Of a DNA stretch of 64,000 nt, positions 1-12,205 are shown piece after piece. The notes under the pieces were generated by a model that was given only the letters and a program-made list of their open reading frames with translations, was not told where the DNA came from and did no database searches. The DNA is from Holothuria scabra (Eukaryota; Echinodermata; Holothuroidea; Aspidochirotida; Holothuriidae): positions 13,596,001 through 13,660,000 of the forward strand of contig CM074184.1 in assembly GCA_037179385.1 (NCBI GenBank). Direction: 5' to 3'. Positions within the stretch are counted from its first letter, which is position 1. Each line of letters begins with the position of its first letter. The translations under genes were made by a program, and so were the position numbers.

Positions 1-246
1 ATGTTTTAGACATGTAAAGATACATAAAGGGAGGATACTTCTAAGAGGAGGGGAAACCTTTAACCCTGAGCTGAAGAATACATCCCTATCCTTCTGAGAG
101 ATGCATGTTTGGCTTGACTATGTACAAGCAAGTATATAGCCTACTGTTCCAAGTTTTCTGTATTTACAGTACTTGTGTCCACATTTTCACATGGAAGTCC
201 ATATCTTTTTCCTCAGTTTACACACCCATCCCACATTATTGAGGTA

Positions 247-500
247 TTAAAGGCCTAAAGAGCAGTCTTCCGGAACCTATTTTGAACCAACAGATAAATA
301 TCACAGTTTTCTTCTCTTCAAAGTATCTTTTATAATATTTTAGGACTTCAATATTGCATATACAAAGTAAACCAAGCAGTGACTCCCAGTACACATTTGA
401 GGAGAAAAAATACTGTCACATGGCCCTGAAGACCCAATCATGAAATAGGATAGTGTACTGCAAGTCTGCTTTAAGTTGGGGAGACTGCTCTTGCCTGAAA
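247..500 (+). mobile_element. MITE family B, copy 1
   Basis: Short non-autonomous DNA transposon-like repeat with imperfect terminal inverted repeats. The left end begins TTAAAGG and continues into AGAGCAGTCTTCC. The right end, read on the other strand, begins TTTCAGGCAAGAGCAGTC. The interior (AACCTATTTTGAA, CTTCTCTTCAAAGTATC, GTAAACCAAGCAG, TGTCACATG, CCAATCATGAAA) is shared with the copies at 43493-43758 and 44332-44597 and, reversed, with 32174-32330. It has no coding capacity. Its superfamily is unassigned; the satellite copies suggest a TA or TTAA target. Confidence 0.7.
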
Positions 501-504
501 TTGC

Positions 505-3264
505 CTGCCCTCTCTTTGCAGATTGAGAAATTTATTCTACTGTATGTACAGTACACAGTGTTTACCTTAGGGCTCAAAACTCAAGAGTCTTGGACTCATG
601 ACATGTTTTTTCTCTATGGCTTAAGAAAAATTGGAAGGGTCTCATAATTTTTTCAAAAGTCCCATTTAAGAATTAAGCCAGTATACTGCTGCAATTCTCA
701 AAGTTTCACAAACTAAGATGGTCTCTTGGTTGTCCGGTTTAGTTTCGGTGAAGTCCACACTTTGGCTTTACCAGTGAATAGCAATGTTTTCAGCTATACA
801 CACAAATTATATAGTTCAGGTCTGTTGTGTTGTCCATTATGCAGTATTTTGTATAATTTCTTCCTCAGCAGAACATTTTTGTAAAAGTTTTATGCCAAGA
901 GATTTCACAAAGTTTAGAGCAACATCAGGAGATGAGTAGATGGAGCATGTATGTCTTACACTCTTGCTGACACAAATATTTTTCAAGCATTCAGGGTGAC
1001 TTTCTCTGTATGGGAGACCTGGGAACCCAGGTTAGAGAACATCCTCCAGTATCTCCCTTAAGAGTGTACAGTATTTATGCATTATGTGGTACTGTTTTAC
1101 AGTCTATGTGTAACATGCATCAATGGAAGCAATGGTTAGTACAGCAATAAATGTGATTTTATGCAGTCACTGTAATGAGAGGGTAAAGTACTATTTGCTG
1201 TGCAGGCTTCAAAAAGGATGATTAGGATGGGAATACAATTTATTGCCTGGGCCTGCATGGATGTTGTTGGCTTATCTGCACTCTTTCTCCTTTTCAAAAA
1301 GGGAGGAATCAGGATACTGCTGTCTAAGGCTTCATTTACACAACGGATGGGAGTATGTTGCAGAGGTCCTCCCATCTCCAGGACCTCTTCTTGAATGGAG
1401 CCAAGATACTGTATTATGTCCCAAACACAACTGCCTTCCCCATCAGGCTTGTATAGATACCTTAATTTCTTTTATCCAAGGTAAATCTCAGAATTGAGTG
1501 ACTAGGTGAACATTTCAGTTACTTATCCACAATGGGGGTTGATTGATGCCTGCCAACTTAGACATATGCTAAAAGAGATAAAAACAGATTGCATGTAATG
1601 ATCATCATTTAAGCTTATCACTTCAAGAGTAAAATGGTTATCACAGAATTACTCCATTATGTACTCCATATAAATGATACATGACATCTTGAAAATCATT
1701 TTTTACTAGTGACATACACTATTGGCTTGGTCTTCCAAGGGTCACAGAAGCCAAAACATATTGAGAAAGCAATATAAGTCATTCCTTGGAGGATTGCTGG
1801 CTTAATTGCAGTTACTGCAGCGTACATTGTCAAGTTTAGTCAAGTGGCCAGTGCAGAGTTATAAGAAGGCAATTACTGAAATTTGTAGGTACCAATGAGC
1901 ACACATCACACTGCTTTAAAATTTCTCTGCCAATGAGCACAAGGTGTGTTTTCTCTCTGCGACCACATTTTCTACTGTTAATTGGTGATAACATCAAGTT
2001 TCATTGTAAGGCCATATCATACCTCCCAAGTGACCCCCATTTTGCAGGTTTGACCCACATTTGAACATCCAGATCCGCTGACCGCCCCCCAGCACTCTGA
2101 AAAACCTGCATTTCAAGTCTCCAAAGTATTCTAAGTAAGAGAACCACACAAATTAACAAATAATTCAGCTTTTCCATAACTACAAATTCAGTAAGCCATA
2201 TCTCACAGCATGTTCAACTACTAGAGCTGCCATAAAATGTATAGGCCTAGGTACTGTACGTACCGACCTGTTGGCAGTTGCAACATCAGTATTGGCTAAC
2301 CTTGCAGCAGGTATATTCCTGTCACTGCGTAAATAGTGTAATAACATTGTGCAACACAGCATTCAATATCAAAAATGATTGCCCACTTTGTGGGTTATAG
2401 GCTGGGCTTGTCTTGAGTTTCCCATCAAATGAAAGTTTTGGACTGTCTTGACAGTTCTTGACGGCGCATTTTCATCGCTAGAAGGCCATGCGAGGTGTAT
2501 GAAAATATATATTGGAAATCACTTGCAACATGGTACAACCGTTGGTGACATATCGAGTTGACTTTTGCAAACTGTACAGGTACCCACCAAAATTTACGGC
2601 AGCAAAAATGATCGAATATTGTGTTTGGTAGAGGTTTTAATAATTGGGTGTTTGTGAGTATCTGTACAATATTATCTTGACAAATCTCTCAATACAATAT
2701 TTTTCTAGGTTCCGCCAAAAATTCAGTACCATATTGAACTTTTTTGGGGGTAACCTAGTGGAATTGTGATACTAATTTGCCAAAAAGGGCCACCATTTTG
2801 TGTGTAGACACTTCCTAAATTCAAAATACTTGAAAAGAGGAGGGGTCTCCCCTTATACCCACCCCTCCCCTGGCATTCCACTGACTGACTTCAGTTGGAC
2901 CTGCAGGCTGCTTCTTCACTCTCGGAACTTGGGAGCTATGGCAAATACATGTTGAAATGTGAAAATGTTTTTGAAGGATCACCCAAGTTTTATTCAAGAT
3001 GAATTTTAGTATGTCCTCAAAAATTTTATCTTTGATTTCATGGAATATTTATAGTACCATAAAATACCCCTTGTAAAGATATTTCAAACACTGGGTATGA
3101 GCTTTTATTTAGCTCTAATTTGGAGGTCAATTTATCAGCTTTTCTACTGGCTGTACAATTCTAGCAAGGAACCACAGTGCCCATTGAGTTCTTTTGGATG
3201 TGTTGTAGTGAGCAGAACCCCTAGGTCAATGGTCATGCAAAGGTCGTCTGGGTTTTTTGTACAG
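505..3264. other. Non-coding stretch, no supported gene
   Basis: No convincing coding exon was found on either strand. Open frames are short and lack family resemblance. A 3'-splice-like TTTTTCTAG followed by a short open stretch ending in GGTAAC occurs near 2700-2752 and could be a small exon of the plus-strand gene discussed at 3265, but the evidence is too thin to call it. Confidence 0.4.
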
Positions 3265-3306
3265 GTTAAAGTCTATGAACCTGATTTACAGGACGGATCA
3301 ATTAAG
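3265..3306 (+). CDS. Possible small internal exon of an unidentified plus-strand gene
   Basis: A 42-nt open segment follows a good acceptor (TTTTTTGTACAG) and precedes a GTAGGA donor after AAG. In frame it reads VKVYEPDLQDGSIK, phase 0 at both ends. The terminal-exon candidate at 5850 also starts in phase 0, so the two could splice directly. No family is recognised and no upstream exon is certain. It could be a chance splice-like segment. Confidence 0.3.
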
Positions 3307-3647
3307 GTAGGAAGCTCAGATATCTATTTCATAGTTCAAGCTTAGTATACCATGCAGATGAAATTTAGAAAGTCAATTGGAAGAGAAAACAAACCTACAT
3401 TTCATAGCCAAGATGTACCTTTTGGCTTATTGGTAATCTTTTTGCTGCAGTGCTGTAGTTGCTGGGCTATGTACAGTATCTCCTAGTATGTAGGCCTATG
3501 TGATATAAGTAGCCAAACACTCTTGTGTCATCAGCTACAGTATCATGATTGACTTATGTACTGTACTGTAGCCTACACCAAGGAATACCAACCATCACAA
3601 GTGTTAAAATGACAGCTGTGTGACCAGTATTATTAAAAGGTCTTGTC

Positions 3648-3958
3648 TTTAAAGGCCCAATTTTCTCATCCCAAACAGTACCAATTCTCCCAACCTTCTT
3701 AATTAAGCCCCTCCCACAATTGTCTGAAATTCACCCTCATTCAGACACAATCTCATTTTATTGCTTCAGGGTGAGTATAGAAAGCTCAAGGTACAGTATA
3801 TTATCAAAACACTCCCAGAACAGTTCATGCTGTGAAATATAAGCTGTGTTACTCTGCATTGTTTGAATTAGCAGTCAATCAAAAAGCTGAGCCAATTGAG
3901 AGTTTCTGTTACCGTATACTAGAAGTATAGTTTGGGGTGAGAGGATTGTCCCTTTAAA
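3648..3958 (+). mobile_element. MITE family A, copy 1 (full length)
   Basis: A 311-bp element with terminal inverted repeats of about 29 bp. The left end is TTTAAAGGCCCAATTTTCTC followed by ATCCCAAAC. The right end is GTTTGGGGTGAGAGGATTGT followed by CCCTTTAAA. It has no coding capacity. Related copies occur at 20574-20660, 21609-21845, 30130-31380 (interrupted), 31865-32173 and 32331-32638. The TTTAAA at both edges obscures the exact target duplication. Confidence 0.85.
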
Positions 3959-4409
3959 TAATCCAATACTGTTGCTGCCATACTGTACTTTGAACTTTTT
4001 GAATATTATAGTGGTATGTGGGAAAGCATGCACCCCAATTGCAATTTGAGGAATATAGCAGAGTTCATTGGCACAGATGTACTGTAGACACAGAGCAGAT
4101 AAGTCCAACTTTCCTTACACTCCAACATAAACAGAATCTGCTACTTGACTCTATTAACTTCCTGACTTCACTTAAAGTACAATAACTGCAACACAGAGAT
4201 TTTTGGACAAAACACAGTGTCCAGGTATTAGTGTTGCAAATTTTATAGCAAGAAGAACAGGTTGATCCTCAGGGCTCAATGCTTGTGGTAGTCTGGTTGT
4301 CCTGGACATCTAAAATTCCGTATGGACAACCAAAAGTAGAAACTTGAACTTAGGTTTACCAATGGAAAACCATTTCTTTGGCGGTGAGAAGAAGAATTAA
4401 TAAGCAGCT

Positions 4410-4928
4410 TGCTTTAATGTGGTTCAAGACTACTTATACCATCTGATAGACTTTAATGTGGTTCAAGACTACTTATACCATCTGATAGACTTTAATGTGG
4501 TTCAAGACTACTTATACCATCTGATAGACTTTAATGTGGTTCAAGACTACTTATACCATGTGATAGACTTTAATGTGGTTCAAGACTACTTATACCATCT
4601 GATAGACTTTAATGTGGTTCAAGACTACTTAAACCATCTGATAGACTTTAATGTGGTTCAAGACTACTTATACCATCTGATAAACTTTAATGTGGTTCAA
4701 ATTAGACTACTTATACCATCTGATAGACTTTAATGTGGTTCAAGACTACTTATATCATCTGATAGACTTTAATGTGGTTCAAGACTACTTATACCATCTG
4801 ATAGACTTTAATGTGGTTCAAGACTACTTATACCATCTGATAGACTTTAATGTGGTTCAAGACTACTTATACCATCTGATAGACTTTAATGTGGTTCAAG
4901 ACTACTTATACCATCTGATAGACTTTAG
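4410..4928 (+). repeat. 39-bp minisatellite, 13 copies
   Basis: Tandem repeat with unit TTTAATGTGGTTCAAGACTA plus a further 19 bases. AATGTGGTTCAA recurs at 39-bp steps from about 4415 through 4688, then from about 4731 to 4887. A short insertion (AAATTAGACTA for AAGACTA) follows the eighth copy. Units are nearly identical, so the expansion is recent. Because 39 is a multiple of three, one frame stays open (13-residue repeat VQDYLYHLIDFNV), but this is a by-product of period length, not a gene. Confidence 0.95.
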
Positions 4929-5849
4929 TAATAGTAGTTTTGTCTCTCAAACATGATATCTACAGTGTGATTATTCTGTAGCAATGTGGATAATACATAA
5001 ACACTAACACTCAATTGAATTCCAGCAATAAAACATCACAACATGTACTCACAAAACACACTGATCTACATTGCCCCTCCTCACCTCCTATTTACAATAT
5101 GTAACCCTATAGTTTATAGTTGTGCAAGTGCCCTTGTGGACACAAAAAAAGTGGAATGATTGCCCGAATAACAATCATGAAATTTTCTGAAAATCAAGAC
5201 CTACTTCTTAAGTTCACCTCACATCTGTTTAGTGATAGAAGCTATAAAATCATTGTACCTTGTTTAAGCTGCCATGGTAGTCAGGCTTCACAGTTCAAGC
5301 TGGATTAAGGGTGTTCATACTGTACTTGTACAATACCTAGGTATTACTCAACCCCTGTGGTCACACAGGAAGTACTGTACATTGTAGTTGGGCACAAGTA
5401 ACATGAGTTCCAGCATTTATGTGGCATATGGAGTAGAATATACATGTCACTCTGGATGCAGGGCACTTCTGCACTTGAAACACTACTGTAGAAACTTGAA
5501 TTCACATTGCTGACGTATTCCTACCCCGTACATATTGCTCTCACACCACACGTACTCTACTCAGAGAAGTTCTAGCACCATGCCACCTCTTCGTCCCAAT
5601 CGACTAGTAGATCCTCCTTATAACTCTGGAGCGTTTTGATGTTTTTCTGTGACACAGTGATACTGTATTTTCCAAATTAACACAGAAATATTGACTCAGA
5701 AAGCAAAAAGGGATATTTATGATGTATTCACTATGTAGACCATTGCGTCTGTGTGGTTAGCATTTATGCTTTAATGAGCCAATCATTGGCCCTTCTGAAA
5801 ATTCAACTTTCAACATCACCGTTCTTTCTTGTTTTACTTCTTTCCCCAG

Positions 5850-5960
5850 GAGGTACAACAGACCAAACCACTTCTTGCTTTGCAAGCAAAGACAGATGCT
5901 GATGATGCAACTACTCCATCGTCAGAAGCTAGAAGATGTCTGGATGAATCTGATGATGTC
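5850..5960 (+). CDS. Probable terminal coding exon of an unidentified plus-strand gene
   Basis: A strong polypyrimidine tract and acceptor (TTTTACTTCTTTCCCCAG) precede a 37-codon open segment starting EVQQTKPLLALQAKTD and ending CLDESDDV before a TAA stop at about 5958. The acidic, Ser/Thr-rich, hydrophilic composition resembles a cytoplasmic C-terminal tail. The tail is too short and variable to assign a family. The gene would extend leftward, possibly through 3265-3306 and off the window, and would converge on NUBP2. Transcript data would be needed for certainty. Confidence 0.45.
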
Positions 5961-7602
5961 TAAAAGCTACTGAAGTGCTGAGAGTTAAAGACACTGGACA
6001 TTAGCTGAAAATTTTGCCAATAATTGTGTGCATCGTTCTGGTCAGACGGAAGGTCTGGGCCAGGTTCTTGATATTGCTCTGTATGTCTTTCGTTGGTAAA
6101 GCTTCTGTGTAGAGCAGTGTACTTTCAGGTGATGATATTTTGCTTATAATGATGAATGCCTTTAAACATAGTATGCACGATACTCCCTCTCCCTAATTGA
6201 ACTAACTACGCATCAACAAGTCACAAGCAGCTGGCGAGTATTTAACAGGGTTAATTCTGATGTAATTTGTGAAATTGTGAAAATGCTTTGTATGTTGGTA
6301 ATATGTGTAATGTTTTAATGATGCTGAAAGTATAATACATTGGCAACTAAAAAACCTTGTATTTCATGTAAATTTCAAGTCCTGCTTCAATACATAGTAC
6401 ATCGGTCACTCAGATGTCAAATTGGGGTTTCTGAGGTAACCTTGTTTCAGTTCTAAATTGTAGCCACCTGGAGGAAGAATTGTCTCTAGCTACAACAGGT
6501 TGCTAAATGTATTGGGTCATGCTTTTGATGTGAACTTTGCCAATGATTAACATTACATTAAACTACTGTATATCACTCCTACTGTACCTACAACCTATTG
6601 AACAGTCCAGTTACCACAGAATGATCACTGGTGGTATGGATTCTTGTCTGGTGGTGCTATTCATCTTATAGAAGACATGGAATTAACAGGTTGTTATGTG
6701 GCACTGCAGAGCAGTCTATTCCAGTTGCTGTGCATCAATGTTTCACAAGTGCATGGGTTCAAATCCTGCTTATTTTCATGGGTTTCTCTCTCGATACTCT
6801 GGCTTTCCTCTCATGTGGTGTAAGTCTTGCCACTGAAATAGGTTGACCAGCCAACAAAATCAGATCTATGCATGCGCGACTGTAGCACTCTCAGGTAGAA
6901 CAAGCTGACTCTGTTTTGGGACTATCATTAGAAATGGTAAGGTAGACAGTTGTGCAACTTGATCATACAAAATTGGGAGGATTACAAAGTCACCAGATCA
7001 TACATTCAGTCAATGGTAGTACAATAAATTGTTCCAATACCTGGATATTTGTGAACTACATACTTTCAAGAGTTTGTGGGAGCAGAAATCTCACAAAATT
7101 TTGGGTTTTTTCATAATGATTGATGATGGTTCCTCATGCATACCCTCTCTAGAAATATGACAGCAGCCTGCTTTCCATACAACAAAATGTTGCCTCACAT
7201 ATGCAGCAGCCAGCATTTTGCAAACTCATAATTAATAGTGATCATTAGGCTTTTGATCCAACTCATGTCTTGAACAACTCTGTCCCAAAACATGACAAAA
7301 TCATCCATCTTATTGTGTGTTTTCAAGCTAAATAGTTTTTATTATTTAAGTACTGTACGTGTTCAATCATGGTAAATTGATCTCAAAATAATTATGGAAG
7401 TTAAACACACACTAGAAGCCCAAACTTGACAAATGTTCAAATGAAAATGGTACTTACTCCAGCAAGGTAAGAATGATTTCACAGGGTGTTCATGTACAGA
7501 AAGAAAGGGCCATAATTGTTGTAGCAATTTAGCATAGTATTATATTTCATCATTTTTGAAAAAGTGAAGGGGGGGGGGATTTTCCAGATGCCCCCCTTTC
7601 GA
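5961..7602. other. Non-coding; possible 3' UTR of the plus-strand gene
   Basis: No coding exon is supported. The first part directly follows the TAA of the candidate terminal exon and would be its 3' UTR. No polyadenylation site can be assigned with confidence. A poly-G tract lies near 7570-7579. Confidence 0.35.
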
Positions 7603-7810
7603 TTGCATGGTCAAGTGGTTAGAGCATCCAACTTGCAGTCAAGAGGTTGGGAGTTCGAGTCATGGCCGGGTGATACCAAAGACTTAAAAAACGGAATCTA
7701 TTGCCATTTTGCTTGGTGCTCAGCATAAGCAGTGGAGTAGAGAAAACAAGTCAGTGAGCCATAACCGGAAAAAGGCTGTGGCTAGCTCGACTTGAACCAA
7801 TCCTTTGGAA
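7603..7810 (+). mobile_element. tRNA-derived SINE
   Basis: The head is tRNA-like: an A-box-like TGGTCAAGTGGTTAGAGC at 7608-7625 and a B-box-like GTTCGAGTC at about 7652-7660, spaced as in a tRNA gene. It is followed by a non-tRNA body (TTGCTTGGTGCTCAGCAT, AGTGAGCCATAACCGG, AAAAAGGCTGTGG, CTCGACTTGAACCAAT). Much of that body reappears reversed at 22676-22757. The acceptor stem does not close and the body continues beyond the tRNA unit, so this is a SINE, not a functional tRNA. Confidence 0.7.
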
Positions 7811-10800
7811 GCAGGGCAGTAGAACTCTATATCTAACTAGCTTACCCTTCCAAAAAGTGAGGGGGGTACATCCCTTATCCACCATAATCACACCAATATG
7901 GGATACTCTACTACACTTATCCAAATTGGATTGGCTGCATTTTTCCTTTGAAGTTAAGGTGTCCCTCCTCTTTTCAGATTCAATATTTGCTGTGTCTTTT
8001 TTCTGGTTTGAACCTACGATGTGCTAAATTTCTTTTAATTTTGTAAAACAAGAAGCATCCTGACAAAATTGACGATTACAACTGTTCTTTCATTCTGTTT
8101 TGTGTCTGATTGCTCTAACTGCAGGGACCAGTTTTAAGTATTTAGATCACTCAGTTCAGAAATAATCTATTTTTGCTTGAAGTAAATAATGTTTTTAAAT
8201 TCTTTCTTTTTGTACATAAAATTTATAACTTACTGTACTATATGATCATGTAATTTGCTCAAATGGTAATGTTTTAATTTATTAGACTTGTCTGAAATGA
8301 CATTAAGTCATTACATAAACAGTAACAAGGAGTGGCCTTTTATTTATTAATTGTGTAACTCGCTAACCTAGTTTGCAAAATGCCTTGCATTGTCTTATAT
8401 ACTGTTTTAACTATTTTGCCTATCAAAGTGTAGTTTTATCCATGTATTTGCTGAATTCCATTTTGCAGCATGAACATGTCATTGGTATTTTATTAAAGCC
8501 TTGTCACAAGCAAGTAGACTTAAAACCTGTGGTTATCAGCTGTTGTTATTTACCAACAGAACTGTCAGTCACCACGTGAGCTCCGTATGTGCCAATTCAT
8601 TTAAAAATTTGACGCATCTACAGTAATGCAGTCCAGAGCTGGCCACATTTATGCATATTTTATTGTAGTGTCAAATTTTCAAATCACAGTTTGTGTATGC
8701 ATGCCATGGTTCATATCAATTGTTCAGGTAGATCAATAGTTTGTCTTGCATATTTTTAGCAGAATTGCTGAAGGGGCTCAATAATTCTTTAGCTGTCCAA
8801 TCGGGGTGTTGTACACACTAAATCTCAACTGCTGTTTTTGTTAAAAGTTCTCAGGCTCTCAGCCCAACTTTCCAAGTCAAGGAATATGACTAGCTGGGGG
8901 AACTGTTTGGTTTATCAGGCAGGGATGTTAACTTGAAGATAAAAGTATTGGGAAGGACTGAGACCCCTACCCCATTTATGCATGATCAGCTTGGCTTGGG
9001 GTATTTTTATCAATTTATTTTATGATGTTTCATTCATAGTTTTAAATACTCTAAGCTATATACACTCACTCAAACCTTTCTCATGTATTGAATTGCATGC
9101 AGCTTTCATCTGTACCACCATGCAGATGAAGATTAATTATTAGAACCACTGTATTCTGTAACCACATGATGGCAACTTCTGACACATCTCCTTGTACTTG
9201 TAGTCTTAAACAAGTCTGTGACAAGTCATAGTTCATAGCAAATTCCTCAACAGGCTGGGTTTGGTATAGAGTTGATGCAAAAACTGAAACCAAAGGAATT
9301 TCTTTCATATAGTTGTATTTTTAGAAAGTAAAACAAAGTAAATGCAACCAAATCTTTTATACAATGTCAGAATGTCCTACCTGTCACAGGTCCATTGCCA
9401 TGTGCAATCAAGAGTTACGCTTCTTGCAAGTTGTGGCACAAATGTTGAATGTGTATTAGCATTGAAGGCACAATTTTGAGATAATGTTGACCAAGATTTT
9501 CAAAGCAAAATGGAAGGAGCTCTTCCAATGTAAACTCAAATTAACATCAACCTTTTGCTAACCTTAAAGGATAGAGATTAAAATTTCAGAAAGAAATAGA
9601 GCATGTTCTACAGACCTGAGGCTGAAGGGGTAAACCGTTCCTTCACCCCCTAGAGATTTTCAAGTTTATCATGGACTAAATATATCTGTGTTCATTTGGT
9701 ACCCCAGAGTTGTTTCACCCTCCCCGCCCCCCATTCTGTTCTTTGTTTGGTTGCTGTCCTGCTATGATGCAGTGTTTCTGCGGGGGTGTGGGGGGGGGTA
9801 CATTATCTTGGTTAAAAAATACCTCTGCTTTTCAACAAAGCCACAAAAAAGTTATGTAATGTTGGCACATTGCTTCAAATTCCTTTTTTTTCTTTATAAT
9901 TGAACATCCTGTTTGTCCTTGAAATTTGATACTGTTGGAATGTTTGAATATCTTTTCCTGTAGATCTAGCATTACCCTTCACCATAAGGGAGTACAACCA
10001 ACAATATTGCTTAATATTGCCTGCAGCAGCATCATAGTTATAAGTAAATTGAATACAAGGTAAAATAAATGTGCCACAATGACATCACAAATTTCCCATG
10101 GTGCATCAGACCCCAAGAAAAGTTTGCATTAATTTTAAGCATTTGTATGTTCTGAATGCTAAAAGCTATGGAGATGCCGTTTTCACCTTCTGAAAGAAAA
10201 AATCTTTCTGTTTTGAAGTTAATGAATTTTGTCTCCAGAATATGCCTTTAAAACCATTCAAATTGCACATTGCAGAGTTGTTGAAGCAGGATTGTGTCCC
10301 CCTGAACCTACTCGTAACTAATTAGGACAGCATCCACTTTGGATATGGAGTTTAGCAGTAATGAATCTCCCTTCTCCCTTTTGTGTTTCTGGCAGAATCC
10401 CTGTGGGTGGGTCTTTTGGTTGTTGGAGGTATACTCCTCAACATCTCTTCTGACCTTCTTGTTTAACCTAAAAGCACCCATGCACTGCCTCTTTCTAGTG
10501 GGGGTGCACTGTTTACACTGTTTTACCAATTCCATTGTGAGTCTGTGTACACTACTATAAGCCTTTGACAGATCTTATTTCGAGGGGGAAGTAATCTATA
10601 CTTTTAACGCATTCAGGATTTTACTTGAATAAACAGGGTAAATGTTTCAAATGAAAAGTTTTGATAGACCAAAGAATATTAATATATGTTGATTATTTCA
10701 GAAATTAAAATTTAAATACCACTAAGAAACAAGGTTTACACATTAGAGAAGTAGCCAACATTCTGCAAATATCTCATCACAGTGTTTTCGTGGCAATTTT

Positions 10801-12100
10801 TTAGCTGCAATGCTTGCTTTCATAAGTAAATGAATGTGTTCTTATACTTCACCTGTCAAACTCAGACAGGACTGAAAGCCTTGTTGTTAAATGTATTCAC
10901 TCTGTATGTACAGTAATGTTGCACTTGCCAAAAAATCTGAGTCTCAAAATCCATTCTGGCTTTTATAAAGTTAAAGGGACAGTATGATGTATGAACACTG
11001 ATTCAATTTACATCCATATTTTCCCTTCTTGGAAATTACTTGATAACTTTAGAAACTGAACTAAGGAATCTCATTCCTGCGGCATGTGGATGGCCCATAG
11101 GAAAAAGATGATCCTGATCATTTTTGTAGGATTCAAACTTCAGCCTCAACAGGTTTGACAAATCATAACAACAGTTATTTATCAGACAGTTCAGACAGTA
11201 AATTTGATAACATAGATGTTACAATTGAGTTCAGTGGTAAAGAAACACCGAGAATTTTGGCTTTCTGGTTGAACAAACTTATTCATCTAGCAGGTGCATA
11301 TTCAGGGGGTTAGGAGGCATTTACAGCCTCAGCTCTTCTTTTTTGCCACATCAACCATAAAACATGCAGGAAATTAGCAGTGGAACTCCCTTTCACACCT
11401 GTTTTTTCTTAGGTCATCCCCACCTCCTTTTTGAAAGTCTGGATCCGTGCCTGCATAGTACATTGTGTTATGGGAAATATGTGATGCCATGCTTATAGGC
11501 AGAGTAAATGTCTTTGTGTCTCTTTACAGTTTTGGCAATGAAATGAAATATGCAGACATTCTTGCAAATTATTCTAAAGCTTTATTTCTGATATGTGACT
11601 GTATTCAATCTTTTAGTGATGTCAAGCATTCAACATTTCAATTTTGAAAGTAAATCTGCCTGTAGTACTGTATATGTTGTGTGACCTTGGAGCAAGTGGA
11701 AAAAATGACCTTAGCATAAAAATATCCTCTAAACAAGCTATTAAAGTGGGCTTTGGGCTATCAGTATGAGATTTCTTGCAAATATCACCAGATACCCATC
11801 TTATGTGGTATAGATCTACTCTCATATTTTAACATGTCAGCATACATCTGATATCTAATTTGTCACTATGTTGAGGTTGAATATATTGATGTTTGTAAAG
11901 AACCTCATACATCACATGAATCTGCTTTTCTGTCATGTCATGATGACACGTAGTGCAAAGTAACTGATAGTTACCCTCAGAAGGTGTGTGCACTCTAGTT
12001 TTGTATGTGTGCTTGTGCAAGGATGAAGTATGGCATTTGTATCAAAACAAAATTTTGCATAAGCTTTCCTAACTCTCTGCGGCTGTGAGTCTGAGAACAG
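7811..12100. other. Non-coding stretch, no supported gene
   Basis: No exon with good splice signals and protein resemblance was seen on either strand. Homopolymer tracts occur (for example poly-G near 9790). A sequence starting TTAAAGGGACAGT at about 10971 resembles a lone MITE terminus. Confidence 0.35.
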
Positions 12101-12205
12101 GGGCCCGTTCCAAAGAGTTACGCACGATCTTAAGTATGATCTACTGTTGGCTTAAGTATGGTGAATCAAACTTAAGATTGTGCGTAACTCTTTGTGGAAC
12201 GGCCT
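12101..12205. mobile_element. Short palindromic MITE
   Basis: A 105-bp fold-back element with inverted repeats of about 34 bp. The left arm begins GGGCCCGTTCCAAAGAGTTA and continues CGCACGATCTTAAG. The right arm reversed begins GGCCGTTCCACAAAGAGTTA and continues CGCACAATCTTAAG. The loop is about 35 bp. It has no coding capacity and its superfamily cannot be assigned from the sequence. Confidence 0.75.

Noticed and set aside
4419..4956. Repetitive protein VQDYLYHLIDFNV
   Set aside because: The 39-bp period is divisible by three, so one frame stays open automatically. The internal indel shifts frame and there is no codon-level constraint.
7603..7675. Functional tRNA gene
   Set aside because: A and B boxes are present, but the acceptor stem does not close and the sequence continues into a SINE body shared with another locus.
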